NCBI GenBank assembly: GCA_963729935.1
Contig: CAVSPW010000002.1
Coordinates: 1,178,001-1,242,000, forward strand
Source of the DNA: CAIKMD01 sp963729935
Lineage (GTDB): Bacteria; Pseudomonadota; Alphaproteobacteria; ATCC43930; CGMCC-115725
Reading direction: 5' to 3'
DNA length: 64,000 nt
The translations under genes were made by a program, and so were the position numbers. This document shows positions 17,066-24,493 of this stretch, one piece after another (the stretch's first letter is position 1; every line of letters starts with the position of its first letter). The notes below the pieces were generated by a model. That model saw only the letters and a program-made list of their open reading frames with translations, was not told the DNA's origin and did no database searches.

Positions 17066-18472
17066 TCAGGCGCCGCGCACCGGCGTGCCCGGCAGGCGAA
17101 GCCGGAAAATCGTGCCCGCGCCCGTGCTTTCATCGAGCTCGATATCGCCCCCATGCGCGCGCATGACTTCGCGCGCGATCGCGAGCCCCAGCCCCGTGCC
17201 GCCCGGCCGCGCCGAACCGGCGAAAGGCTGAAAGAGGTTGTCGCGCGCCTTGGGCGGCATGCCCGGCCCGTCATCTGCCACTTCGACGACCAACGAGCCC
17301 TTGGCGTCGACCGCGCGCACGGTGAGACGGCGCGCGCCGGCTTCCGCCGCGTTCTGCGCCAGGTTCTGAAACACGCGGAAGAGCTGATCGCGATCGGCGG
17401 TGGCGATGATCGAAGGCGGCACCTTGTTCTCGATCCGCAGGCGTTCCTCGCCGGATTTGAGACCGAGTTCGCCGAGCTCTTCGACCAGGCCCGCCAAGGC
17501 GAAGCGCGAGCGCTTCAGCGAAGGCGTGCCCTCGCGCGTGTAATTGAGCGTCCCCGTACAGAGCGCCACGGCGCGATCGATCGCCGCGACGAGGCTCGGC
17601 GCCACGCGCCGCACCTCGGGCACGGCGCTCGCGGCGATGCTGTCGGAGAGCAGGCGCATGGTCGAAAGGATGTTTCGCAGATCGTGATTGATTTTGGTGA
17701 CCGCGGTGCCGAGCGCCGCCAGCCGCTCCTTCTGGCTCAAGGTCTGGCGCACCGTTTCCTGCATCACGGCGAATTCGCGCTCCGCCTCGCCGACCTCGTC
17801 GCGGCGCCGTGCAGGCTCGATCACGCGCGAGGCGTCGTAGGGCGCTTCGCGAAACTTGATCATGCCTTGCGTGAGGCGCCGCATCGGCGCCACCAGCAAC
17901 CACTGCAAGCTGAGATAGACGAGCGCCGCCGTGATCAGCGAGATGACGAGCGAGACACCCAAGAGCCTTCCGCCGAAATGCCACATTTCGACGCGCAGCG
18001 GGCGTTCGTCGAGCAGGACCTCCACCACCACGCCGGGTTCCTTGCGCGAGACGTCGAGAACGCGCAACACGCGGTTGTCGCGGCGCAGCATCGTCGCCAA
18101 GGCATCGCGCATCAGCGTGAACATGCCGACGCCGCGCAGATCGACGGTGGCGCCCGGCATGGGGGGCGTCTCGCTGTCGATCATCAGGGTCTCGTCCGCC
18201 TTGTGCACGACGATGCCGTGCGCCCCGACATCGGCAAGCAGCTCATTGGCGAGCGACTGGCTCACGCTGTTGTCGGGCGTGGCTTCGAGCGCAAAGACGG
18301 CCAGACGCGCCGCATCGATCCGATCTTCAAGATAGGCGAGCCGGTCGCGCGCCACCGTCGGCAGGAAGATCAGCACTTCGGAGAGCATCACGAAAAACGC
18401 CGTCAGCAGCAGCAGACGGGCCGACAATCCGGTACCGATTGGGTTCCGCAAGCGATTGAAGGGAAAAAGCAT
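17066..18472 (-). CDS. orphan sensor histidine kinase
   Basis: A 468-residue membrane kinase: TM1 at about 18-40, a periplasmic sensor of about 125 residues, TM2 at about 170-192 and a HAMP-like linker. The phosphoacceptor is H263 in TKINHDLRN. The HATPase domain has the N-box FQNLAQNAAEA, G1 DDGPGMP and G2 GGTGLGLAIA. The H-box sequence HDLRN suggests the HWE/PhoR-like group. No response regulator gene lies within this window on either side, so the partner is elsewhere. It is divergent from rpmH, with about 90 bases between the starts. Confidence 0.88.
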   Translation of the reverse strand: MLFPFNRLRNPIGTGLSARLLLLTAFFVMLSEVLIFLPTVARDRLAYLEDRIDAARLAVFALEATPDNSVSQSLANELLADVGAHGIVVHKADETLMIDSETPPMPGATVDLRGVGMFTLMRDALATMLRRDNRVLRVLDVSRKEPGVVVEVLLDERPLRVEMWHFGGRLLGVSLVISLITAALVYLSLQWLLVAPMRRLTQGMIKFREAPYDASRVIEPARRRDEVGEAEREFAVMQETVRQTLSQKERLAALGTAVTKINHDLRNILSTMRLLSDSIAASAVPEVRRVAPSLVAAIDRAVALCTGTLNYTREGTPSLKRSRFALAGLVEELGELGLKSGEERLRIENKVPPSIIATADRDQLFRVFQNLAQNAAEAGARRLTVRAVDAKGSLVVEVADDGPGMPPKARDNLFQPFAGSARPGGTGLGLAIAREVMRAHGGDIELDESTGAGTIFRLRLPGTPVRGA

Positions 18473-18493
18473 TCCCCGGAATTCCGCGCGAAG

Positions 18494-18522
18494 TTGACTT
18501 CACCCGACCACTCTCGTATACA
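18494..18522 (+). promoter_or_regulatory. sigma-70 promoter of rpmH
   Basis: TTGACT at 18494-18499 and TATACA at 18517-18522 are separated by exactly 17 bases and lie about 40 bases before the rpmH start. This is the expected strong promoter for the ribosomal-protein/RNase P operon. Confidence 0.8.
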
Positions 18523-18563
18523 GCGCCCTCGTCCCCGAGGAAAGCGTCGCCGGAGCCACGTCC

Positions 18564-18698
18564 TTGAAGCGCACCTATCAGCCGAGCAAATTGGTCCGCA
18601 AGCGTCGCCATGGCTTTCGTGCACGCATGGCGACGGTCGGCGGCCGCCGCGTGCTCGCCAGCCGCCGCGCCAAGGGCCGCAAGCGGCTTTCGGCCTAA
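18564..18698 (+). CDS. rpmH: 50S ribosomal protein L34
   Basis: A 44-residue basic protein beginning (M)KRTYQPSKLVRKRRHGF and ending RRAKGRKRLSA, a complete L34. Initiation is at TTG (18564), with GGAG nine bases upstream; there is no in-frame ATG nearby before the conserved N-terminus. It sits in the universal rpmH-rnpA-yidD-yidC order, 22 bases before rnpA. L34 is a structural component of the large subunit. Confidence 0.96.
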   Translation: MKRTYQPSKLVRKRRHGFRARMATVGGRRVLASRRAKGRKRLSA

Positions 18699-18720
18699 GG
18701 GAACGAAGCGGCCCGCTTCG

Positions 18721-19092
18721 ATGACTGCCGTCGCGCGCCTCAAGCGCCGGCCCGAATTTCTGGCCGTCGCCGCGAGCCGCCGCAGATGGGTCGCCCCCGG
18801 CCTGATTTTACAGGCCGCCCGCCGCCCGGAGGATTCGAGTTTGCCGCCCGCTCCCCGTATCGGATTCACCGCCAGCCGCAAGGTCGGCATTGCCGTCGAG
18901 CGCAATCGCGCGCGCCGGCGGCTCAAAGCCGCGGCCGAGGCGATATTGCCCAGGGCGGGCGAACTCGGCTTCGACTATGTCGTGATCGCCCGCACCCAAA
19001 CCTTGAAGCGGCCCTACGCCGACCTCCTTGCCGATCTCGAGACTGCGCTCAAACGCGTGCACGAGAAACGCCAAAAGCCGGGAGCGGCGTGA
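18721..19092 (+). CDS. rnpA: ribonuclease P protein component
   Basis: A 123-residue basic protein that assists the RNase P RNA in 5' tRNA maturation. The family signature VERNRARRRLKAA is at about 59-71, preceded by GFTASRKVGIA. The ATG at 18721 gives the usual N-terminus (ARLKRRPEFLAVA); upstream codons of the open frame belong to rpmH. A short insertion APGLILQAARRPEDSSLPPAP between strands is common in alphaproteobacteria. It overlaps the yidD start by one base (TGATG). Confidence 0.94.
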   Translation: MTAVARLKRRPEFLAVAASRRRWVAPGLILQAARRPEDSSLPPAPRIGFTASRKVGIAVERNRARRRLKAAAEAILPRAGELGFDYVVIARTQTLKRPYADLLADLETALKRVHEKRQKPGAA

Positions 19093-19331
19093 TGGGCGCG
19101 TTGCTGCGAGGCCTGATCGGCGCCTATCAGTTGCTCATCTCGCCCTTGTTGTTGCCGAGCTGCCGCTTCGAGCCGAGCTGTTCGCATTACGCGCAGGAAG
19201 CGATCGCCACGCATGGCGCGTTGCGCGGCCTTTTCTTGACCGCGCGGCGCCTGCTGCGCTGCCATCCTTGGGGCGGCAGCGGGTTTGACCCGGTGCCGCC
19301 GGCGCATTGCGACGGCGCCCATCACGGCTGA
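19092..19331 (+). CDS. yidD: membrane protein insertion efficiency factor YidD
   Basis: A 79-residue protein with the family pattern IGAYQLLISPLLLPSCRFEPSCSHYA and LRCHPWGGSGFDPVP. It is thought to assist Sec/YidC insertion at the inner membrane. The three conserved cysteines are present. The ATG at 19092 overlaps the rnpA stop; a GTG three bases earlier is possible. It is followed five bases later by yidC. Confidence 0.93.
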   Translation: MGALLRGLIGAYQLLISPLLLPSCRFEPSCSHYAQEAIATHGALRGLFLTARRLLRCHPWGGSGFDPVPPAHCDGAHHG

Positions 19332-19336
19332 GCACC

Positions 19337-21058
19337 ATGGACCAGCAAAAAAATCTCATTCTCGCCATCGTCCTTTCGGTCGCGATTCTGTTCGGCTTCC
19401 AGTACTTCCTCGCGCCGAAGTTTCAGACGCCGCCGACGGCGCCGGCGACGAGCCCGTCAGCCCCGCAAACGGAAGTGCCGGCGGCGCCCGGGACCGTGAC
19501 CGGCACCGGGCCGACGACGATCGCGACCCGCGAAAGCGTGCTCGGCGCAACCCCGCGGATCAAGATCGCCACCCCGCGCTTGAGCGGGTCGATCGACCTC
19601 GTCGGCGGCAAGATCGACGACCTGACCTTGACCGCCTATCGGGAAGAGCCCGACCCCAAGAGCCCCGAGATCGTCCTGCTCGCGCCGGAAGGCACGGCGC
19701 ACCCGTATTTCGCGGAATTCGGTTGGGTGGCTTCGGATTCCGCGACCAAAATACCCGGCGCGGATACGCATTGGACGAGTTCGGGCGGCGCGCTGACCCC
19801 CGATCATCCGGTAACCTTGAGCTGGGACAACGGCGCGGGGCTGCGCTTTACGCGGCGCTACGCGATCGACCAGGACTATATGTTCACCGTCACGCAAAGC
19901 GTGACGAACAATTCGGGCGCGAAGCTCTCGCTTTATCCTTACGCCTATGTCGCGCGCAAAGGCGAGGTACCGGTCTCGAGCACCTATCTGCTGCATGAAG
20001 GACCGATCGGCGTGTTCAACAACACGCTGGAGGACGGTTACAAATATACGAGCCTCGACCCCGGAAAGCCGGCGAGTTTCGACTCGATCGGCGGCTGGAT
20101 GGGATTCACCGATAAATACTGGCTGACCGCGCTCATCCCCGATCAGAAGGAGAAGGTGTCGGCGAATTTCCGCCATTCCGTGCAGGATCATACCGACGTC
20201 TATCAGGCCGATTACCGCGGCGGGGAACATGCGCTCGATCCCGGCGCGACGGTCACGGTGAACGACCGTTTCTTCGCCGGCGCCAAGGAAGTGGCGCTGC
20301 TCGACGGTTACGAGGGCGCGCTCGGCATTCCGCGCTTCGACCGCGCAATCGATTTCGGCTGGTTCTATTTCCTCACCAAGCCGATCTTCCTGACGCTCGA
20401 CATCTTCTACAAATATATCGGCAATTTCGGCCTCGCGATTATGCTGCTCACCGTCATCATCAAGCTCATCTTTTTCCCGCTCGCCAACAAATCCTACAAG
20501 GCGATGAGCAAGATGAAGCAGCTTCAGCCCGAGATGCAGAAGCTGCGCGAGCGCTTCGGCGAGGACAAGGCAAAGCTCAATCAAGAGATGATGGCGCTCT
20601 ACAAGCGCGTCGGCGCCAATCCAATGGCGGGCTGCCTGCCGATCGCGCTTCAGATTCCGGTCTTCTTCTCCCTCTACAAGGTGCTCTACGTCACGATCGA
20701 GATGCGCCAGGCGCCGTTCTATGGCTGGATCCACGATCTCTCGGCGCCCGATCCGACGAGCTTCGCCAATCTCTTCGGCCTGCTGCATTTCGCGCCGCCT
20801 CACATCCTGATGATCGGCGCCTGGCCGATCATCATGGGCATCACCATGTTCCTGCAGCAAAAGCTCAACCCGCAGCCGCCCGATCCGGTGCAGGCGAAGA
20901 TGTTCATGGCCCTGCCCTTCGTCTTCACCTACATGCTGGCGCAATTCGCGTCCGGGCTGGTGATCTATTGGGCGTGGAACAACACGCTGTCGATCGCGCA
21001 GCAATGGGTGATCATGCGCCGGGCGGGCGTCACCCGCGGCGCGCCCGTCAAGACCTGA
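19337..21058 (+). CDS. yidC: membrane protein insertase YidC
   Basis: The insertase is 573 residues from the ATG at 19337 (MDQQKNLIL). TM1 is at about 6-24, followed by a Pro/Thr-rich linker and the periplasmic beta-super-sandwich domain (about 70-335). The C-terminal five-helix insertase core begins at FGWFYFLTKPIFLTLDIFYK and includes the cytoplasmic hairpin MSKMKQLQPEMQKLRERFGED and NPMAGCLPIALQIPVFFSLY. The upstream in-frame ATG at 19307 lies within yidD. It ends seven bases before engB. Confidence 0.96.
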   Translation: MDQQKNLILAIVLSVAILFGFQYFLAPKFQTPPTAPATSPSAPQTEVPAAPGTVTGTGPTTIATRESVLGATPRIKIATPRLSGSIDLVGGKIDDLTLTAYREEPDPKSPEIVLLAPEGTAHPYFAEFGWVASDSATKIPGADTHWTSSGGALTPDHPVTLSWDNGAGLRFTRRYAIDQDYMFTVTQSVTNNSGAKLSLYPYAYVARKGEVPVSSTYLLHEGPIGVFNNTLEDGYKYTSLDPGKPASFDSIGGWMGFTDKYWLTALIPDQKEKVSANFRHSVQDHTDVYQADYRGGEHALDPGATVTVNDRFFAGAKEVALLDGYEGALGIPRFDRAIDFGWFYFLTKPIFLTLDIFYKYIGNFGLAIMLLTVIIKLIFFPLANKSYKAMSKMKQLQPEMQKLRERFGEDKAKLNQEMMALYKRVGANPMAGCLPIALQIPVFFSLYKVLYVTIEMRQAPFYGWIHDLSAPDPTSFANLFGLLHFAPPHILMIGAWPIIMGITMFLQQKLNPQPPDPVQAKMFMALPFVFTYMLAQFASGLVIYWAWNNTLSIAQQWVIMRRAGVTRGAPVKT

Positions 21059-21065
21059 GCACGCC

Positions 21066-21737
21066 ATGCAAGACGCGGTCTATCCGGCGGAGGCGGCGCC
21101 CGATGCTTCCGCGGAAGAGCGCGGCCGCCTGCTCTTCGCGGCGACCTGCCGCTTCACCGCCGGCGCGGCCGATGAAGGCGCCATACCGCCGGACACCCTG
21201 CCCGAGATCGCCTTCGCCGGGCGCTCCAATGTCGGCAAATCGAGCCTCATCAACGCGCTGACCGGGCAGAGCGCGCTGGCGCGGGTCTCGCGCTCGCCCG
21301 GCCGCACGCGCCAGATCAATTTCTTCGATCTCGGCGGCCGGGTGATGCTCGTCGACCTGCCCGGCTATGGCTATGCCGAGGCGCCGAAGCACGAGATCGC
21401 GCGCTGGACCAAATTGATCGAGCGTTACCTGCGCGGCCGCCCCAGCCTGATGCGGGTGCTGCTGTTGCTCGATGCCCGCTTCGGGCTGAAGGATACCGAT
21501 GAGCCGCTGATGCGGCTCCTGGACGAGGCGGCGGTGTCCTACCAGGTGGTGCTGACCAAGGCGGATGTGCTCAAAGAGGCCGATCTGGCCGCGTTGCTGG
21601 CGCGCGTCGCGGCCGACCTCGCCAAGCACGCCGCCGCGCATCCCGTTATCCACATCACCAGCGCGCATAAGGGCTTTGGCATCGCGCCGCTGCGCGCGGC
21701 GCTCGGAACGCTGGCAGCAGAGCGAAGCGCGCGCTAG
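21066..21737 (+). CDS. engB: ribosome biogenesis GTP-binding protein YihA/YsxC
   Basis: A 223-residue TRAFAC GTPase with G1 FAGRSNVGKSSLIN, G3 DLPGYGYAEAP, G4 LTKAD and G5 TSAHKG. The family acts in late 50S subunit assembly. A roughly 30-residue N-terminal extension (ASAEERGRLLF) precedes the G-domain, as is common in alphaproteobacteria. It is tightly spaced between yidC and argB (12 bases), the conserved order for the class. Confidence 0.95.
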   Translation: MQDAVYPAEAAPDASAEERGRLLFAATCRFTAGAADEGAIPPDTLPEIAFAGRSNVGKSSLINALTGQSALARVSRSPGRTRQINFFDLGGRVMLVDLPGYGYAEAPKHEIARWTKLIERYLRGRPSLMRVLLLLDARFGLKDTDEPLMRLLDEAAVSYQVVLTKADVLKEADLAALLARVAADLAKHAAAHPVIHITSAHKGFGIAPLRAALGTLAAERSAR

Positions 21738-21749
21738 ATTTCGGCCGCC

Positions 21750-22658
21750 ATGGCTGACAATCATCTCCCGGCGAACGACGCCGCCACCAAGGCCGCCACG
21801 CTTTCAGCGGCCCTCCCCTATTTCCGCCGTTATTCCGGCAAGACCGTCGTCATCAAATATGGCGGCCACGCGATGGGCGATGACACGATCGCGCAGCAAT
21901 TCGCGGCCGATGTGGTGCTCTTGAAGCAGGTCGGCATGAATCCCGTCGTGGTACACGGCGGCGGGCCGCAGATCGGCGCCATGCTGGAGCGCTTGAAGAT
22001 CAAGAGCTCCTTCGTCGACGGCTTGCGCGTGACCGACCGCGAGACGGTGGAGATCGTCGAGATGGTCCTCTCCGGCTCGATCAACAAAGAGCTCGTGATG
22101 TGGATCAACAAGGCGGGCGGGCTTGCGGTCGGGCTCTCGGGCAAGGATGCCGATCTCATCCGCGCGCGCAAATTCGAGCATGCGACGCGCCGCGCGACCG
22201 ACAGCAACATCGAGAAGGTCTTGGATCTTGGTTTCGTCGGCGAGCCTTACGCGATCAATACCAAGATGCTCGACCTGCTCGAGAAATCCGACATCATTCC
22301 CGTGATCGCGCCGATCGGCGTCGGCGCCAAGGGCGAGACCTACAACATCAATGCCGACACGGTTGCGGGCGCGGTCGCGGCCGCGCTGAAGGCCAAGCGC
22401 TTTCTGCTCTTGACCGACGTGCCCGGCGTGCTCGACAAGGACAAGAAGCTCATCGCGCAACTCACGGTCGAAAAGGCGCGCGAGCTCATCGCCGACGGCA
22501 CGATCACCGGCGGCATGATCCCGAAGATCGAGACCTGCCTCGAGGCGATCAAGGGCGGCGTCGAAGCCGCCGTCATCATCGATGGCCGCGTCCCGCACGC
22601 GATTTTGCTGGAATTGTTCGCCGAGGGCGCGGGCACGCTGATCCGCCGCGGCCGTTAA
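21750..22658 (+). CDS. argB: acetylglutamate kinase
   Basis: ArgB phosphorylates N-acetyl-L-glutamate in the second step of arginine synthesis. The 302-residue protein carries VVIKYGGHAMGD (ATP/phosphate loop), VVHGGGPQIG, the substrate segment and NINADTVAGAVAAALKAKRFLLLTDVPGV of the amino acid kinase fold, then GGMIPKIETC. The N-terminal roughly 20 residues resemble the extension that forms the hexamer in arginine-inhibited enzymes, so feedback inhibition by arginine is likely (inferred). Confidence 0.96.
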   Translation: MADNHLPANDAATKAATLSAALPYFRRYSGKTVVIKYGGHAMGDDTIAQQFAADVVLLKQVGMNPVVVHGGGPQIGAMLERLKIKSSFVDGLRVTDRETVEIVEMVLSGSINKELVMWINKAGGLAVGLSGKDADLIRARKFEHATRRATDSNIEKVLDLGFVGEPYAINTKMLDLLEKSDIIPVIAPIGVGAKGETYNINADTVAGAVAAALKAKRFLLLTDVPGVLDKDKKLIAQLTVEKARELIADGTITGGMIPKIETCLEAIKGGVEAAVIIDGRVPHAILLELFAEGAGTLIRRGR

Positions 22659-22680
22659 AAGCAGAAAGGGAGACACGCTC

Positions 22681-24381
22681 ATGGACATGACCACGAAGAC
22701 GAAGGGCAAGCCGCGCCTCGGAACGGCGCCCGCGCGCGGTTATCCCGATCTGCACGATCATCTTCGCACGCTCGAGAAGGAAGGGCTCCTGGTCACGGTC
22801 GACCGCGTGATCAACAAGGACACGGAAATGCATCCGCTGGTGCGCTGGCAGTTCCGCGGCGGCATTCCGGAGAAGGACCGCAAGGCGTTTCTCTTCACGA
22901 ATGTCGTCGACGCCAAGGGCAAGCATTACGACATTCCGGTCGCGGTCGGCGTGCTCGCGACCAACCGCCAGATCTACAGCATCGGCATGGCCTGCGATCT
23001 CGACAAGATCGACGAGACCTGGAACCGCGCGGTCGCGAACCCGATTCCGCCGCGCGTGGTCACCGACGCCCCGTGTCAGGAAATCGTCATCACGGGGAAG
23101 GCGCTCAAGAAGCCCGGCAACGGGCTCGACGGCATTCCGCTGCCGATCTCGACGCCGGGCTGGGATGTCTCGCCCTATACGACCTTGTCGCAATACATCA
23201 CGAAGGATCCCGAGACGGGGATCCAGAACATGGGCATCTATCGCGGTCAGGTGAAGGCGCCCGACCGGCTGGGCATGAACCCCTCGCTCGAGCTGCGCCC
23301 CGGCATCATGGCGCATTGGGAGAAGTCGCGCGCCAAGGGCAAGAAGCTGCCGGCGGCGGTGATCCTGGGCTGTCCGCCCTGCATCGCCTATACCTCGGCG
23401 CAGAAATTGCCCGAGACCATGGACGAGCTTTACGTGGCGGGCGGATTGGTCGGTGCACCGATCAATGTGGTGAAGGCGAAGACCGTCGATCTGCTGGTGC
23501 CGGCCGAGGCCGAGATCGTGATCGAGGGCCTGATCAACACCGAATATCTCGAGCCCGAGGCGCCGTTCGGCGAGAGCCACGGCCACGTCAATCTCCAGGA
23601 ATACAACGCCTTCATGGAGATCACCTGCATCACCCGGCGGCGCGACGCGATCCTCACCTCGATCATCAGCCAGGTGACGCCTTCGGAATCGAGCCTCATC
23701 AAGCGCGTCGCGCTTGAGCCGATGATGCTCACGCATCTAACCAACACGCTCGGCATCCGGGGCGTCAAGAAAGTCTCGATGCACGAGCCGCTCACCAATC
23801 TGCGCAAGGTGCTGGTGCTGGTGGTCGACCGCAACATGCCGACGACCGAGATCTGGCGCGCGATGTACGGCGCCGCCGCGCTTCATCGCGCCGCCGGCAA
23901 ATACATCATCGCCGTCAACGACGATATCGATCCCGACAATGCCGACGCGTTGCTCTGGGCCATGTCCTATCGCGCCAATCCGCTGCTCGACATGCATGTC
24001 CTGCCGCACCGCGACCAGGGTCACGGGCCGCGCAGCCACCGCAATGGCGGCCAGGACGGTTCGGTGCTGATGGACGCGACCTTGAAAGAGCCTTTCCCGC
24101 CGGTTTCCTTGCCCAAGCGCCCCTATATGGAGCGCGCGAAAAAGATCTGGGAAGAGCTGGGCCTGCCCGCCTTGAGACCCGAATCGCCCTGGTACGGCTA
24201 TTCCCTGGGCGAATGGTCCGACGAATTCGACGAAGCTGCCGAGCGCGCGGTCAAGGGCGATTACTTCGAGACCGGCAAGATGATCGCCAAACGCCGCCGC
24301 AAGGACGTCGCGATGAACACCGAGGTCCGCGATCTCAAGGACGAGCCCAAGAAGCCCGCGAAAAAGACGAAGCAGCGGTAG
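22681..24381 (+). CDS. UbiD-family (de)carboxylase
   Basis: A 566-residue prenylated-FMN-dependent decarboxylase-family protein. Visible are YPDLHDHLRTLEKEGLLVTVDR at the start, ILGCPPCIAYTSAQ, and EYLEPEAPFGESHGHV, which matches the UbiD active-site region with conserved glutamates; the family arginine lies around MGIYRGQV. The tail is Lys/Arg-rich (KKPAKKTKQR), longer than E. coli UbiD. No prFMN synthase ubiX is in the window. The gene has a good RBS (AAAGGGAG) 22 bases after argB, which may make it part of that transcript. Substrate is unknown: ubiquinone precursor or another aromatic/unsaturated acid are both possible. Confidence 0.87.
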   Translation: MDMTTKTKGKPRLGTAPARGYPDLHDHLRTLEKEGLLVTVDRVINKDTEMHPLVRWQFRGGIPEKDRKAFLFTNVVDAKGKHYDIPVAVGVLATNRQIYSIGMACDLDKIDETWNRAVANPIPPRVVTDAPCQEIVITGKALKKPGNGLDGIPLPISTPGWDVSPYTTLSQYITKDPETGIQNMGIYRGQVKAPDRLGMNPSLELRPGIMAHWEKSRAKGKKLPAAVILGCPPCIAYTSAQKLPETMDELYVAGGLVGAPINVVKAKTVDLLVPAEAEIVIEGLINTEYLEPEAPFGESHGHVNLQEYNAFMEITCITRRRDAILTSIISQVTPSESSLIKRVALEPMMLTHLTNTLGIRGVKKVSMHEPLTNLRKVLVLVVDRNMPTTEIWRAMYGAAALHRAAGKYIIAVNDDIDPDNADALLWAMSYRANPLLDMHVLPHRDQGHGPRSHRNGGQDGSVLMDATLKEPFPPVSLPKRPYMERAKKIWEELGLPALRPESPWYGYSLGEWSDEFDEAAERAVKGDYFETGKMIAKRRRKDVAMNTEVRDLKDEPKKPAKKTKQR

Positions 24382-24392
24382 GCTTATCCGGG

Positions 24393-24474
24393 CGTCGTTG
24401 CGAGCCGAAGGCGAAGCGATCCGGAACCTCTAATGTTCCGGATCGCTTCATCGCGCGCGCCGCGCGTGATGACG
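24393..24474. repeat. dispersed palindromic (REP-like) element
   Basis: A 15-bp perfect inverted repeat (arms 24413-24427 and 24435-24449, loop CTCTAAT) lies inside a longer unit beginning CGTCGTTGCGAG and ending GATGACGG. The layout CGTC(A/G)TTGCGAGC...GAAGC(A/G)ATCC...hairpin...GACG is the same as palindromic repeats widely scattered in alphaproteobacterial genomes. It sits between two convergent genes, where the hairpin may also serve to end transcription, though there is no T-run. Confidence 0.7.
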
Positions 24475-24493
24475 GACCCTTCGCCCGCACGTC

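Noticed and set aside
19457..21067. Minus-strand open frame of 536 codons opposite yidC
   Set aside because: His/Arg/Asp-rich shadow frame; yidC is certain on the other strand.
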